From assembly GCA_023229605.1 (NCBI GenBank), contig JALNYY010000005.1, forward strand, positions 5,754-69,753: a stretch of DNA of 64,000 bases, given 5' to 3'. This DNA is from Methylobacter sp. Lineage in GTDB: Bacteria; Pseudomonadota; Gammaproteobacteria; Methylococcales; Methylomonadaceae. Under the pieces are notes generated by a model that saw only the letters and a program-made list of their open reading frames with translations, made no database searches and was not told the origin of the DNA. Below are positions 42,581 through 51,708 of this stretch, piece after piece (positions within the stretch are counted from its first letter, which is position 1; each line of letters opens with the position of its first letter). The translations under genes were made by a program, and so were the position numbers.

Positions 42581-43906
42581 ATGGCCGAGAACAAACCCAC
42601 GCAATGTATCCCCGAGCCAGTGCAACAAGCCTTCGATGCCGTGATGGCATTCCAATGGCCCAGCACCGATCAGCCGTTTCACGAACGTATTAACAACAAT
42701 GCAGAGCAAGAATCGCGGAGCACCTCGTCGTTGCGATTAGATGAATATGGACTGACCAGCGGGATGCTGCCTGCTTGCATCGACCAGGTGTCTGAGTTAC
42801 GCGATCATTTTCTAAAGTTATATGGGACATTTAATACGGCGATACATTCCTCGTTAGATAAAATTGAGTCCTTGCAAGGTATTGACGGTGAAATTGTCGA
42901 GAAACAGAAGGAGTACGAACAGATCCAGGCCAGCGCCGAAAAAAAACACGAGGCGGACAGTAAATATGAGGACGCGAAAAAGAAAGTAACCGATTTGGAA
43001 GTAGGATACAAAGCGATGTATCGTGACGAAGGCCAACGGGAAGCTAAAGATTTTTCTTTGATTGCTTATGGCGCTTTGCTATTTGGTGTCGGCGCGGCTG
43101 AATGGATGGTCAATTATGAAACGTTTCTAAATTTTAGCGAAGTTCCCTTGATGGCTGCCGGTGCCACAATCCTCGTTGCGGCTGCCGTAGCTTTCGCGGC
43201 GCATTTTCACGGTACTATGCTTAAAGGGCATCAACATTTTTTTGGGGATCATGTGGAGACCCCCAAAAAGAACAGTCATATTCGCTGGTTCGTTATTGTT
43301 AGTATCATTTTAGCGGTTGCTTTCGGTGGTGTAGGTGGGGCTCGTTACTTATTAGTTGCCAGCCAAGTGAGTCAATTAGGAGGTGGTGCAGGTGGATTAC
43401 TCGGCGGCGATGTCATAACCATTAATGTTGGTCAAGTTGTCACTGTTTCTATGGTGATTAATATTTTCGTCTGGTTTGTCGGCGCTGCCATTGCCTATGC
43501 TGTGCATGATGAAAACCCGGCTTTCACGGATAAATTGCGAGAATACAAAAAAGCTAAGAAAATATTCGAGCCGATGAGAAAAGTGGTCGATATGGAAATT
43601 TTTCAGCTTCGGTCAAAGCTCGAGAAGGAAATCAAGGAATTGAAAAACACTGCTCGCGCATACGGACAGGAAACTAAACCGCTTGCCGACCTTTTGGTGA
43701 CAGTCACTGAGAAAAGCAACCAAATTTCAACGGAAGCAGATCGCCTCGCTAACCGTTTGATTCGCAGCTATCGCTCAGCTTTAACTGATCAGGCTGTAGT
43801 TGGCAACCCAGAGTTGAAATTTAACAAGAGCGGCCAGTTGATTGACCTTGACGCTTACCGGCAACTTGCCATTTGTTTTAGTTTTCAAAATCAATTAGGA
43901 GAATAG
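42581..43906 (+). CDS. Four-TM coiled-coil membrane protein
   Basis: 441 residues. A soluble N-terminal part with a coiled coil (about 85-150), two membrane helices (158-180 and 188-211), then two more (233-260 and 285-309) separated by a Gly-rich loop (QLGGGAGGLLGGD), and a long C-terminal coiled coil (320-390). AAGGAG lies about ten bases before the ATG. No named family is recognised. Its place between an OmpA-like lipoprotein and a secreted VWA-like protein suggests the inner-membrane part of a trans-envelope assembly. Confidence 0.65.
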   Translation: MAENKPTQCIPEPVQQAFDAVMAFQWPSTDQPFHERINNNAEQESRSTSSLRLDEYGLTSGMLPACIDQVSELRDHFLKLYGTFNTAIHSSLDKIESLQGIDGEIVEKQKEYEQIQASAEKKHEADSKYEDAKKKVTDLEVGYKAMYRDEGQREAKDFSLIAYGALLFGVGAAEWMVNYETFLNFSEVPLMAAGATILVAAAVAFAAHFHGTMLKGHQHFFGDHVETPKKNSHIRWFVIVSIILAVAFGGVGGARYLLVASQVSQLGGGAGGLLGGDVITINVGQVVTVSMVINIFVWFVGAAIAYAVHDENPAFTDKLREYKKAKKIFEPMRKVVDMEIFQLRSKLEKEIKELKNTARAYGQETKPLADLLVTVTEKSNQISTEADRLANRLIRSYRSALTDQAVVGNPELKFNKSGQLIDLDAYRQLAICFSFQNQLGE

Positions 43907-43908
43907 GC

Positions 43909-45060
43909 ATGAGAAATATTTCTTCTGGTTTTTTGCTCGTCGCAAGGTTGGTGCTGGCTTTTGGTCCCTCAAGTGCCTGGGCTCTAGGTGGAGCGGAAAG
44001 TTTAAAGATCGATCATTTTTGCAATGTAAAAAGCCCTCGCCAAACATTGATCTACATCGATGACAAGGTTCTCGTTAAAGGCGACACACAATGGGCTTTG
44101 CAGCTTATCAACAAGACTATGGCTAATTTGATGCCCTCGGAACCGGTTACTTTAGTTAAGTTGGCAACGGAAACAGGTGCAGCTCAGGAGCGTTGGAAAG
44201 CCTGTTATCCAGATATTCCCGTAACAGAAATGGAAAAACGTAAGCAGTCTGCTGGAATTCTTGAGAAGTTCACTACAGCTGATCCTTCCAAACAACTGAA
44301 GGAACAACAAGCTGTGTTCAAAGCACAAATGACCGGCGCGTTAGAGAAACTTTTACTTGAAAATTCTCATGAAACTGCTGCCGATTCGCTGGCGAAAAAG
44401 CAAGTTGTTCGAGCTTTCGAAAATGATTTGGCGCGCTTTGATGCCCGCAATGGTGCAATCCGGGTTATTGTCTATAGTGACATGCTGGAAAACTCGGATT
44501 TAATCAATGGTCTCAGCGCTAAGCCGAACGAAGCCAAAGCTTTGGCAGATGCCCGCAAGCTAAATTTTCAGAATGCCGTGTTTCATGTGTTTGGTGCTGG
44601 CAAATCTGGCAATAACGCCGACGGATTGAAAGCCTTTTGGGAAGCGTTGATCGAGGGTGGCTCTGGTACTTTGGCGGACATGGGTTCGGAGCTGGTACTT
44701 AACGCCAAAGCTCCCGATGTCTTCAAAATCTATGATGTGGAAATCGAACTGACCAAAGATGATGTTCGTCGTGGCAAGCTGCGCCTTTTCGTCGATAGCG
44801 ATGGTAAATTGCAAGAAAGTGTACTGACCATCGGCACTAAGCAGCGTTCTTTACTGGATGACGGCGAATTTCTCTGTCAGCAGGAAAATTGCACTCTGCA
44901 AGCCAAAGCCCGGCGTCCGGTAGTGGTTGCGGAAGGCAAGGAAGAATTCAAACTCACTGGTTTGCACGATAAATTGACAGGTAAGCTCCAAATTCCCGGC
45001 ACTCAATTGAGTGATGGGAAAGAAGCGGTATTTAATATGACCATCAAACTTTCCAAATAA
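43909..45060 (+). CDS. Secreted VWA-like protein of unknown function
   Basis: 383 residues with a signal peptide (cleavage after SSAWA). Alternating strands and helices (TLIYIDDKVLVKGDTQWALQ, then IRVIVYSDMLENSDLI, then AVFHVFGAGKSG) look like a Rossmann or VWA-type fold, but the metal-site DxSxS is replaced by DDKVL. The C-terminal part (from about 275) is a beta-rich domain (YDVEIELTKDDVRRGKLRLF). It starts two bases after the previous stop with GGAGAATAGGC as ribosome site, so it is tightly coupled. Confidence 0.6.
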   Translation: MRNISSGFLLVARLVLAFGPSSAWALGGAESLKIDHFCNVKSPRQTLIYIDDKVLVKGDTQWALQLINKTMANLMPSEPVTLVKLATETGAAQERWKACYPDIPVTEMEKRKQSAGILEKFTTADPSKQLKEQQAVFKAQMTGALEKLLLENSHETAADSLAKKQVVRAFENDLARFDARNGAIRVIVYSDMLENSDLINGLSAKPNEAKALADARKLNFQNAVFHVFGAGKSGNNADGLKAFWEALIEGGSGTLADMGSELVLNAKAPDVFKIYDVEIELTKDDVRRGKLRLFVDSDGKLQESVLTIGTKQRSLLDDGEFLCQQENCTLQAKARRPVVVAEGKEEFKLTGLHDKLTGKLQIPGTQLSDGKEAVFNMTIKLSK

Positions 45061-45078
45061 TAATTAGGGACTAACGAA

Positions 45079-45675
45079 ATGATGATTCAAAAAATTAGAA
45101 AATTCTGTGTGTGTATCTGTATTGCATGTCTTTCGTTAACCAGTGGTTGTGCGACCAATCCTACTCAGAGCGTTCACTCCTCATGGACAGACTGCGCAAC
45201 GGGGGCTCTTTTAGGTGGGTTGTTAGGTGCTGGAATAGGGCTAGCAACGGGCGGTGGAAAGGGAGCCGCAATCGGCGGAGCTGCGGGGCTAGTTGGAGGC
45301 TGCGCTACTGGCTATATGATTTCGGAATACTTGAAACCTGAGGAAAAACGCCAATATGATGCTAATTTAAGTAAAAACATGAGCAATACTCCGGTCAACG
45401 CTGGTGGCTCAAATGTTTGGCAAAGCCCCGATGGTTCCAAGCAAGTATTGACGTCTTTTGACAAAGCATCATCTCTTAATCAAGCAATTACTATGACGGG
45501 GCGACCTAATGCAACCTTAAACCAAAACGTTCTTTCACGTTTACCGGCCAATCCGATTTGTAGGTCAGCGTCTAGGAAGTTTTTGGTTAACGGAACACAA
45601 GCAGAAGAAAAAGGTGTCAGTTGCCGCGACGCCAATGGGGATTGGGTTGATGTGATGAGTAAAACAACCGCTTAA
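45079..45675 (+). CDS. Glycine-zipper lipoprotein
   Basis: 198 residues with a lipoprotein signal (lipobox LTSGC near residue 24) and a glycine-zipper segment (ALLGGLLGAGIGLATGGGKG, then AAIGGAAGLVGGCATGY), as in 17-kDa-antigen/YMGG-type outer-membrane lipoproteins. The C-terminal part has two Cys pairs' worth of single Cys residues (PICRSA, VSCRDA). It is the last gene of the four-gene cassette, 18 bases after the VWA-like gene. The function is unknown. Confidence 0.7.
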   Translation: MMIQKIRKFCVCICIACLSLTSGCATNPTQSVHSSWTDCATGALLGGLLGAGIGLATGGGKGAAIGGAAGLVGGCATGYMISEYLKPEEKRQYDANLSKNMSNTPVNAGGSNVWQSPDGSKQVLTSFDKASSLNQAITMTGRPNATLNQNVLSRLPANPICRSASRKFLVNGTQAEEKGVSCRDANGDWVDVMSKTTA

Positions 45676-45783
45676 TGGTCATTATATGATTTAGGTTATC
45701 GATATTTCGAATCCTGAATTCGCATAGACTATTAATCCCTCTCTCAAGAAGCTCATTTTAACTAGTTGATATAATTTGTATTT

Positions 45784-47115
45784 TTAAACGCCTTCGGGCA
45801 CAGGAACCAATTGAAAACCAAATTTCTCTGCATGTTTAGTTAGGTTTTTAATGGCCCGTTGACGATATTTTTCTTCATAATGTTCTTGTCCTTGATCCAC
45901 ATAGTCTTCCCCTTTGGTGAGCATCGCATAAATCAACCGAGCCAGTTTATGGGCGCAAGCGGTGACGGCTTTGGCTTTGTCCATGCGGCCACAAAGTCTT
46001 CGGTAGTACGCTCCTAAAGCCGATTGGCTGGCGCGTAAATTTACCGCAGCCATTTTGAGTGCTTGCGCCGCACGGTTGGTGGTGCGACTCGTTGCTGCTG
46101 AGATTTTTTTACCTCCGGATATTTTTGTTCCAGGACACAATCCCAACCACGAGGCAAAATGCTTGGCATCTTTAAATCGTGATAAGTCAGCATCGATTTC
46201 TGCCAACACCTTAAACGCGGTCGTCACATCAATGCCATCAATCCGCGTTAAATCCACACCGCACATTTGCATCAACAGCGTTCTGACATCAAAGTTCGGT
46301 GCATTTTTAGACTTGCCACCCCGCCGCTTGGGTTTCTCGGTTTTTAGGTCGTTGCGGGCAAGATCTTTGAGCATTTTTTCCAATTGTTGGTCACATTCCA
46401 TGAGCTGCACAGCATAGGCATCATACAAGGCAACGGCCTGTTTAAGGGCGAATAAATGCTCTTCTCGCCAGTTGCCCTGCAAGGCTTTAGCGATTTCTTC
46501 CTCACTGGCTTTGATGTGATTATTACGGTATTTTGCCAAGACCTGTCCATCATATTCGCCTGCCAGAATGGCACGAATAATTTTCTGCCCCGTTTCGCCC
46601 ACCACATCGGAAATCACTTCCGTCAACAACAGGTTCATTAGCAGTAGGGCTTTTTGAATATGCTGAATGTGCTTGGCTTGATTGCGAAGTAACATTTCTC
46701 TTAGCCGAGCTACCGCCCGTAATGCACAGAAGTCGCCCTGCGGCCGAAATGCACCCGATAGCAGGCCAAAACTCATCAACTGTTGTAACCACTGGCAATC
46801 CAGTACGTCCGATTTGCGCCCGGAAACATTTTTCACATGCCGCGCGTTGACCAGATAAACGGTAAATCCCCTTGATTCCAGTAACTCAAACAAAGGAATC
46901 CAATACACGCCGGTGGATTCCATCGCCACCGTATCTACGCCACACGCAGTCAACCAATCTGCTAGAGCATAAAGATCTTCGGTAAAGCTTAGAAATTCAC
47001 GCACGGGTTGCTCGTTTCTGTCAGGCGGCACTGCCACGAAATGGCTGGATGAACCAATGTCGATACCCGCTGCGTTGGGATGGGTGAGTTCAAAATGATT
47101 CTTGATTTTGCTCAT
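45784..47115 (-). mobile_element. IS110-family transposase
   Basis: 443 residues from ATG 47115, chosen because GGGGGGA lies about nine bases before it (the frame is open 132 bases further). The DEDD-type N-terminal catalytic domain shows GIDIGSSSHFVAVP, VAMESTGVYWIPL and GRKSDVLDCQWLQQL. The C-terminal IS116/IS110/IS902 domain contains ASWLGLCPGTKISGGKK. The gene is complete and may be active. IS110 elements lack clear terminal inverted repeats, and the exact ends were not determined. Confidence 0.92.
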
Positions 47116-47537
47116 AGCGATGTCCCCCCTATTAGAAAAAAGCCTACACCGCTGTGGAAACGTCTTATAAATCACTCTCTCAAACGGGATAATCAGGGAA
47201 ACTGACTTCACCAATATCACCGACGTATTCCTAAACCACGCTAACATTCGGGCGCGAACGCACCATTGGCTAATCGGTTTTTAGCGGTGTAAACTACCTT
47301 GCAATTGTATCACCGCACTTTGAGCTTCTTTAAAACACCTTCCGGCTTTAGGTGGTTACTTCGCTAACATTACGCTTGATAGCATGCAAGTGTCAGGCTT
47401 TGGTAATTTACTGATTTGCCCCCCATAGCGATATTATTATGATGTAAAACTGTTTGGGAAGAAGAGTTTATAGGCTGAATTTAAGACACTTCTAAAAATC
47501 GGTAACTGTCAGATATGAATTAGGCTATTCAAGCTCC
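47116..47537. other. IS110 upstream flank and intergenic region
   Basis: Part of this must be the non-coding left part of the IS110 element, which in this family carries the long flank that encodes the target-guiding RNA. I could not fix the boundary. The last ~100 bases precede the hydroxylase-like gene's stop and hold nothing recognisable. Confidence 0.4.
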
Positions 47538-48017
47538 TTACTTCATTTTATTTTTAACTCGGGTTCCCGTCAGATAATCGAACCAGGGCCAAGTAACACA
47601 CCAGTTCGCGTTACAGTTGCCACCGAGATGGTGGTCGTAATGCCAGCGCAAATGCCGTTTAGCCCAAGCCGGGTCAAGGTGGGCCTTGCGATGCTTGTAA
47701 TAATAAAGCATTAAGGATATATACAGCGCACCGGTAAAGAGGGGGAATAGCATAACCACCGGCACAGGCAGCAGTACAATGCCCGCCAATACAGCCAGCT
47801 CCTTGGTCTGGGCGTTCCATGTCGTTAAGTTTAAAGATTGGTAGCCGGGATCGAACATCGCGTTTTTGGCGCAAACAGCGTGATGTTCATACCAGTGATA
47901 AGCCCAGAAACTATGCCGATTTTGTCCCAGCTCGTGCAGAATATATTTATGCATCAGCCATTCACCCGCATTGGCATACAGTAAGCCTAAAATGAATTGA
48001 GCGGCTAAGCTAATCAT
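47538..48017 (-). CDS. Fatty-acid-hydroxylase-like membrane protein
   Basis: 159 residues with three or four membrane helices and four His clusters in the right order for the di-iron hydroxylase superfamily: GEWLMHKYILH, HWYEHH, KHRKAH and HLRWHYDHH. Related proteins hydroxylate lipids, sterols or carotenoids. The substrate cannot be read. It is shorter than typical members (~200-250) but appears complete. It is divergent from grxD. Confidence 0.75.
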   Translation of the reverse strand: MISLAAQFILGLLYANAGEWLMHKYILHELGQNRHSFWAYHWYEHHAVCAKNAMFDPGYQSLNLTTWNAQTKELAVLAGIVLLPVPVVMLFPLFTGALYISLMLYYYKHRKAHLDPAWAKRHLRWHYDHHLGGNCNANWCVTWPWFDYLTGTRVKNKMK

Positions 48018-48238
48018 GGGTAAGGGGCATATGCGGTAATTAATCTATTGGTATTAGCGGAATATAGTACGTCTGTTATTAAAATATTGCCGATAAAGCT
48101 TTCCAGATGGAGGTGCTAGATGATGCCGAATAGTGTGATCAAGCGGTCATCTTAGTGTCGGAGTACAAGATTTTCTTTTTTAGCGGGTGTAAAGTTGATA
48201 AAATCAGTGGGTTTTTCATTTATTGGGCGATTATCATC

Positions 48239-48562
48239 ATGAGCGTTATAGAAAGAATCAAAGACCAGATTGAAAATAATCCGGTAGTTTTATATATGAA
48301 AGGGTCACCGGATTTTCCTCAATGTGGCTTTTCCGGACAGACGGTGCAAATATTAGAGGCCTGTCATGCCAAATATAAGCATGTTAATATTTTTGAGGAC
48401 CCTGAGCTTCGCGAGGCGCTTAAAGAATACTCGAACTGGCCAACCTATCCCCAGCTTTATGTCGGCGGCGAGTTAGTCGGCGGTTGCGATATTGTTACCG
48501 ATCTTTACCAGAAGGGGGAATTGGCAAAGATGTTGGCTGCGGTTGGCGGTGTAGAAGAATAA
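48239..48562 (+). CDS. grxD: Monothiol glutaredoxin, Grx4 family
   Basis: 107 residues from ATG 48239. An open upstream extension is not conserved. The CGFS active site lies in DFPQCGFSGQ, and WPTYPQLYVGGELVGGCDIV binds glutathione. These proteins carry and deliver [2Fe-2S] clusters with BolA partners. It stands alone between divergent and convergent neighbours. Confidence 0.95.
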   Translation: MSVIERIKDQIENNPVVLYMKGSPDFPQCGFSGQTVQILEACHAKYKHVNIFEDPELREALKEYSNWPTYPQLYVGGELVGGCDIVTDLYQKGELAKMLAAVGGVEE

Positions 48563-48622
48563 TTGACTGCACACGGATGATGATTGAAAAGAACGGCGTC
48601 ATCCGTGTGCCGGTTTCCGCCA

Positions 48623-49246
48623 TCAACTATCGCGTGATTCCAGCTGCTTCCAGCGGTTGACTATCATGCAAAACAGTTCAGCCGTCTTTTCGGCGTCATA
48701 GAGCGCTGAATGCGCTTTTTCGTTATCCCAGTCCAATCCCGCTGCTTGAGCGATTTTCGCCAGCACGGTCTGTTGATAGACTAATCCCCCCAAAGTCGCG
48801 GTATCGAAGGTGCTGAACGGATGAAAAGGGCTGCGCTTTATTTGGGTTCTTTGAATGGCGGCATTCAAGAAGCCGATGTCGAAAGCAGGGTTATGGCCGA
48901 CCAGAATTGCCCTGGTGCAGTTGTTGCGCTTGACTGCTTCTTTAATGGGTTTAAACAGCATGTGCAGCGCGTCTTTTTCATCAATAGCCATGCGGAACGG
49001 GTGGTGTGGATCGATCTTGTTAAACTTGAGGGCGGCTTCGTCCAGCTCGGCATTTTTAAACGGAATGACGTGCGTGGTATAGCGTTCGGTAATTTCCAGG
49101 TCGCCATTACCGTTAAGCTCGGTAATAACCGCCGCAATTTCCAGCAATGCATTTTTTTTGGGATTAAATCCGGCCGTTTCTATATCAATGACTACCGGGA
49201 GGAAGCCTCGGAAACGTTTGTCTAGGGGAATTGCGGGTGTATCCAT
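48623..49246 (-). CDS. rnt: Ribonuclease T
   Basis: 207 residues of the DEDDh 3'-5' exonuclease family. Exo I VVIDIETAGFN, Exo II VGHNPAFDIGFLN and Exo III HSALYDAEKTAELF (His and Asp) are intact. It trims the 3' ends of tRNA and other stable RNA. Length and the FRGFLPVVIDIETAGF start match RNase T rather than the DnaQ epsilon subunit. It is convergent with grxD and divergent from mlaA. Confidence 0.93.
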   Translation of the reverse strand: MDTPAIPLDKRFRGFLPVVIDIETAGFNPKKNALLEIAAVITELNGNGDLEITERYTTHVIPFKNAELDEAALKFNKIDPHHPFRMAIDEKDALHMLFKPIKEAVKRNNCTRAILVGHNPAFDIGFLNAAIQRTQIKRSPFHPFSTFDTATLGGLVYQQTVLAKIAQAAGLDWDNEKAHSALYDAEKTAELFCMIVNRWKQLESRDS

Positions 49247-49359
49247 TTGTGAATTATGCCAAGATGTGTCGAAATGATGAGGAATAAATACGGCGATTTA
49301 TGGTATGTTACGCGAAAATCTATTCATTATAAAAATAATAGCGTTGTGGAGAAGATGTA

Positions 49360-50121
49360 ATGCAACAGAAAAAATTAATGACCCAATTTGTATGTCTTGT
49401 TTTATTGAGTGCATTGGGAGGATGCGCAACTACTGCGAAAGATCCCCAAGATCCATTCGAAGGGTGGAATAGGGGGGTGCAGACGTTTAACGATAATCTT
49501 GATAAGTATGCGATGAAGCCGGTCGCTAAAGGTTATCGTTGGATAACGCCAACGTTTGTTGATCGCGGCATAACTAATTTTTTCAGTAATATCAATGATA
49601 TTGGTGTAACCATCAATGACTTGTTACAATTCAAGATTGAACAAACCGGCATGGACGGATCGCGATTTCTCGTGAATACTGTAGCAGGTCTTGCCGGTTT
49701 TATCGATGTCGCAGAGATGGTCGATTTGCCCAGACATAATGAAGATTTTGATCAAACCATGGGCGTTTGGGGGGTGCCGACAGGCCCTTATCTGGTGCTG
49801 CCGTTTTTCGGGCCAAGTTCTCCCCGAGGCGTGGGCGGTCTGATCGGCGATGCGGCGATGAATCCGATCAGCTATCTTGATAACGGTATTATTACCGGCA
49901 GCCTGTTTGCGTTGAATGCCGTCGACCAGCGCGCAGACAATTTGAGTACTGAAAGAATTGCAACGGAAGCGGCTGTAGACCGGTATAGTTTTTTTAAGAG
50001 CGCCTATTTTCAACAGCGTGAATATTTGATTCACGATGGCAATATGCCGGAAGGATCGGAGCTGTGGGATATTGATGAGGACTTTAATAAGGATAATTTG
50101 GGGCCTGTTAAGCCTTATTAA
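49360..50121 (+). CDS. mlaA: Outer-membrane lipid asymmetry lipoprotein MlaA
   Basis: 253 residues, lipoprotein signal with lipobox ALGGC. The family start DPFEGWNRGVQTFNDNLDKY is followed by the donut-shaped core and the GPSSPRGVGGLIGD segment. MlaA removes phospholipids from the outer leaflet and passes them to MlaC. The rest of the mla operon is not nearby. A terminator follows. Confidence 0.94.
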   Translation: MQQKKLMTQFVCLVLLSALGGCATTAKDPQDPFEGWNRGVQTFNDNLDKYAMKPVAKGYRWITPTFVDRGITNFFSNINDIGVTINDLLQFKIEQTGMDGSRFLVNTVAGLAGFIDVAEMVDLPRHNEDFDQTMGVWGVPTGPYLVLPFFGPSSPRGVGGLIGDAAMNPISYLDNGIITGSLFALNAVDQRADNLSTERIATEAAVDRYSFFKSAYFQQREYLIHDGNMPEGSELWDIDEDFNKDNLGPVKPY

Positions 50122-50141
50122 TCTGTATCTTTAAGAACCCG

Positions 50142-50178
50142 AAGGGTCGGTGGTTATATGTCTCCGACCCTTTTTTAT
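50142..50178. terminator. Terminator between mlaA and pyrC
   Basis: AAGGGTCGG (50142-50150) pairs with CCGACCCTT (50164-50172), followed by TTTTATGG on the plus strand. It lies between convergent genes and may serve both. Confidence 0.75.
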
Positions 50179-50192
50179 GGACAATAGTCAGA

Positions 50193-51224
50193 TTATTGCA
50201 GTTTCCAGGACAATTCTTCATTCGCTTTGAGCGGCGTGATCGACAAACCGTTCTCTCCGTAAGCCGGCGGCACTTTCCAGGCGGTTTTTTCCAGAGTCAC
50301 TGCGCCCGAATTTCTGGGCAGCCGGTAAAAATCGGCGCCGTAAAAACTGGCGAATCCTTCCAGTTTATCCAGTGCGTCCGCCCGTTCGAATGCTTCCGCG
50401 TAGAGTTCCAGAGCCGCATATGCGCTGTAACAGCCGGCGCAACCGCAGGCGGTTTCTTTTAATGTAGTCTGATGCGGCGCACTGTCTGTCCCCAGAAAGA
50501 ATTTCGGACTGCCGCTGGTCGCGGCCTCGACCAATGCCAGGCGATGAGACTCGCGTTTAATAATCGGCAGGCAGTAATAGTGCGGCCTGATGCCGCCTGC
50601 CAGCAGCGCATTGCGGTTAAACAGCAGATGCTGGGGGGTGATGGTTGCGGCAATATTGGCGCCGGAAGCCAATACAAACTGCACGGCCTCAGCCGTGGTC
50701 ACATGCTCGACCACGATGCGCAAACCAGGGAAATTTTTAGCGATGTCGGTGAGGCAGGTATCGACAAACACCCGTTCCCGGTCGAAAATATCGCAAGCGT
50801 CATCGGTCACTTCGCCATGAATCAGCAACGGGATGTCGTGGCGTTCCATTGCCGCCAATAATGGATAAACAGCCTTGATGTCGGCAACGCCGGAATCGGA
50901 ATTGGTGGTGGCGCCTGCCGGGTAAAGTTTAAAGGCATGGATATGTTCGGATTCGGCGGCTTTTTTGATTTCAGCCGTTGTCGTCGAACCGGTCAGGTAA
51001 AGCGTCATCAGCGGCGTAAAATCCAGGCCGGCTGGAACCGCTTGCAGGATTTCTTCCCGATAAGCCAAGGCCTGGGCCACCGCAGTAACAGGCGGCTTGA
51101 GGTTGGGCATGATGATGGCGCGGGCAAATTGCCGGGCGGTATGCGGCATGACGGTTTTTAAAACTGAGCCGTTTCTGACATGTAAATGCCAGTCATCCGG
51201 CTTTGTGATGGTTAATGTTTTCAT
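50193..51224 (-). CDS. pyrC: Dihydroorotase, class II
   Basis: 343 residues. Third step of pyrimidine synthesis (carbamoyl aspartate to dihydroorotate). Metal ligands are visible in DDWHLHVRNG, the carboxylated Lys in HAFKLYPAGATTNSDSG, and further His in LLIHGEVTD and VVEHVTTAE, with the Asp in GTDSAPH. Length matches E. coli PyrC (~348). It is divergent from the fmdB-aspS pair. Confidence 0.96.
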   Translation of the reverse strand: MKTLTITKPDDWHLHVRNGSVLKTVMPHTARQFARAIIMPNLKPPVTAVAQALAYREEILQAVPAGLDFTPLMTLYLTGSTTTAEIKKAAESEHIHAFKLYPAGATTNSDSGVADIKAVYPLLAAMERHDIPLLIHGEVTDDACDIFDRERVFVDTCLTDIAKNFPGLRIVVEHVTTAEAVQFVLASGANIAATITPQHLLFNRNALLAGGIRPHYYCLPIIKRESHRLALVEAATSGSPKFFLGTDSAPHQTTLKETACGCAGCYSAYAALELYAEAFERADALDKLEGFASFYGADFYRLPRNSGAVTLEKTAWKVPPAYGENGLSITPLKANEELSWKLQ

Positions 51225-51330
51225 TATTGAAGTTAAATTCTGTAAAATAGGCGGTTATTTTATAGTAAGTGCCTTGAAAAATTAAACACAGCACTTATCG
51301 TGGTTATTATTTTTGTTATCGGAGCGGTAA

Positions 51331-51606
51331 ATGCCAATATACGAGTACCAATGTCAATCATGCGGCCATGAGCATGAAGCTTTACAAAAACTCAGCGCTG
51401 AGCCTCTAGTTGTATGTCCCGCCTGTAGCAAGCCGGAATTGATGAAAAAGATTTCTGCGGCGGGATTCAGGTTAAAAGGCAGCGGCTGGTATGAAACTGA
51501 TTTTAAGAGCGGCGCCAAGAAGAATGTGGCAGGCGAGGCGAGTTGTTCCAGTTCCGCATCGTCCTCCGGCGGTTGCCCAGGCGGCGGCTGCACTAAAAGC
51601 CATTAA
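51331..51606 (+). CDS. FmdB-family zinc-ribbon protein
   Basis: 91 residues. The zinc ribbon is formed by YQCQSCGHEHE and VVCPACSKPEL, then MKKISAAGFRLKGSGWYETDF, and a Ser/Gly/Cys-rich tail. The family is widespread and often sits upstream of aspS, as here. It was first described as a regulator but its role is unclear. The tail GGCPGGGCTKSH could bind another metal. Confidence 0.9.
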   Translation: MPIYEYQCQSCGHEHEALQKLSAEPLVVCPACSKPELMKKISAAGFRLKGSGWYETDFKSGAKKNVAGEASCSSSASSSGGCPGGGCTKSH

Positions 51607-51634
51607 TAATCAAAGCAGGCGAAGGGCAAAAGGC

Positions 51635-51679
51635 AAAAGGCGAAAAAAGCACGTTTTTGCCTTGAGCCTTTCGCCTTTT
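51635..51679 (+). terminator. Hairpin between fmdB-like gene and aspS
   Basis: AAAAGGCGAAA (51635-51645) and TTTCGCCTTTT (51669-51679) are exact inverse complements. It may attenuate transcription into aspS, or be a simple repeat. The surrounding GGCAAAAGGC repetition is unusual. Confidence 0.4.
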
Positions 51680-51708
51680 ACCTTAACTTCAATCAACAGG
51701 GAAAATTT

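Noticed and set aside
41554..45675. Idea that the envelope cassette is a Zorya defence system
   Set aside because: It has an OmpA-like domain, but no MotA-like ZorA, no ZorC/ZorD helicase and a different gene order.
45784..47115. Calling exact IS110 ends
   Set aside because: The family lacks terminal inverted repeats and no second copy is available in the window, so ends would be guessed.
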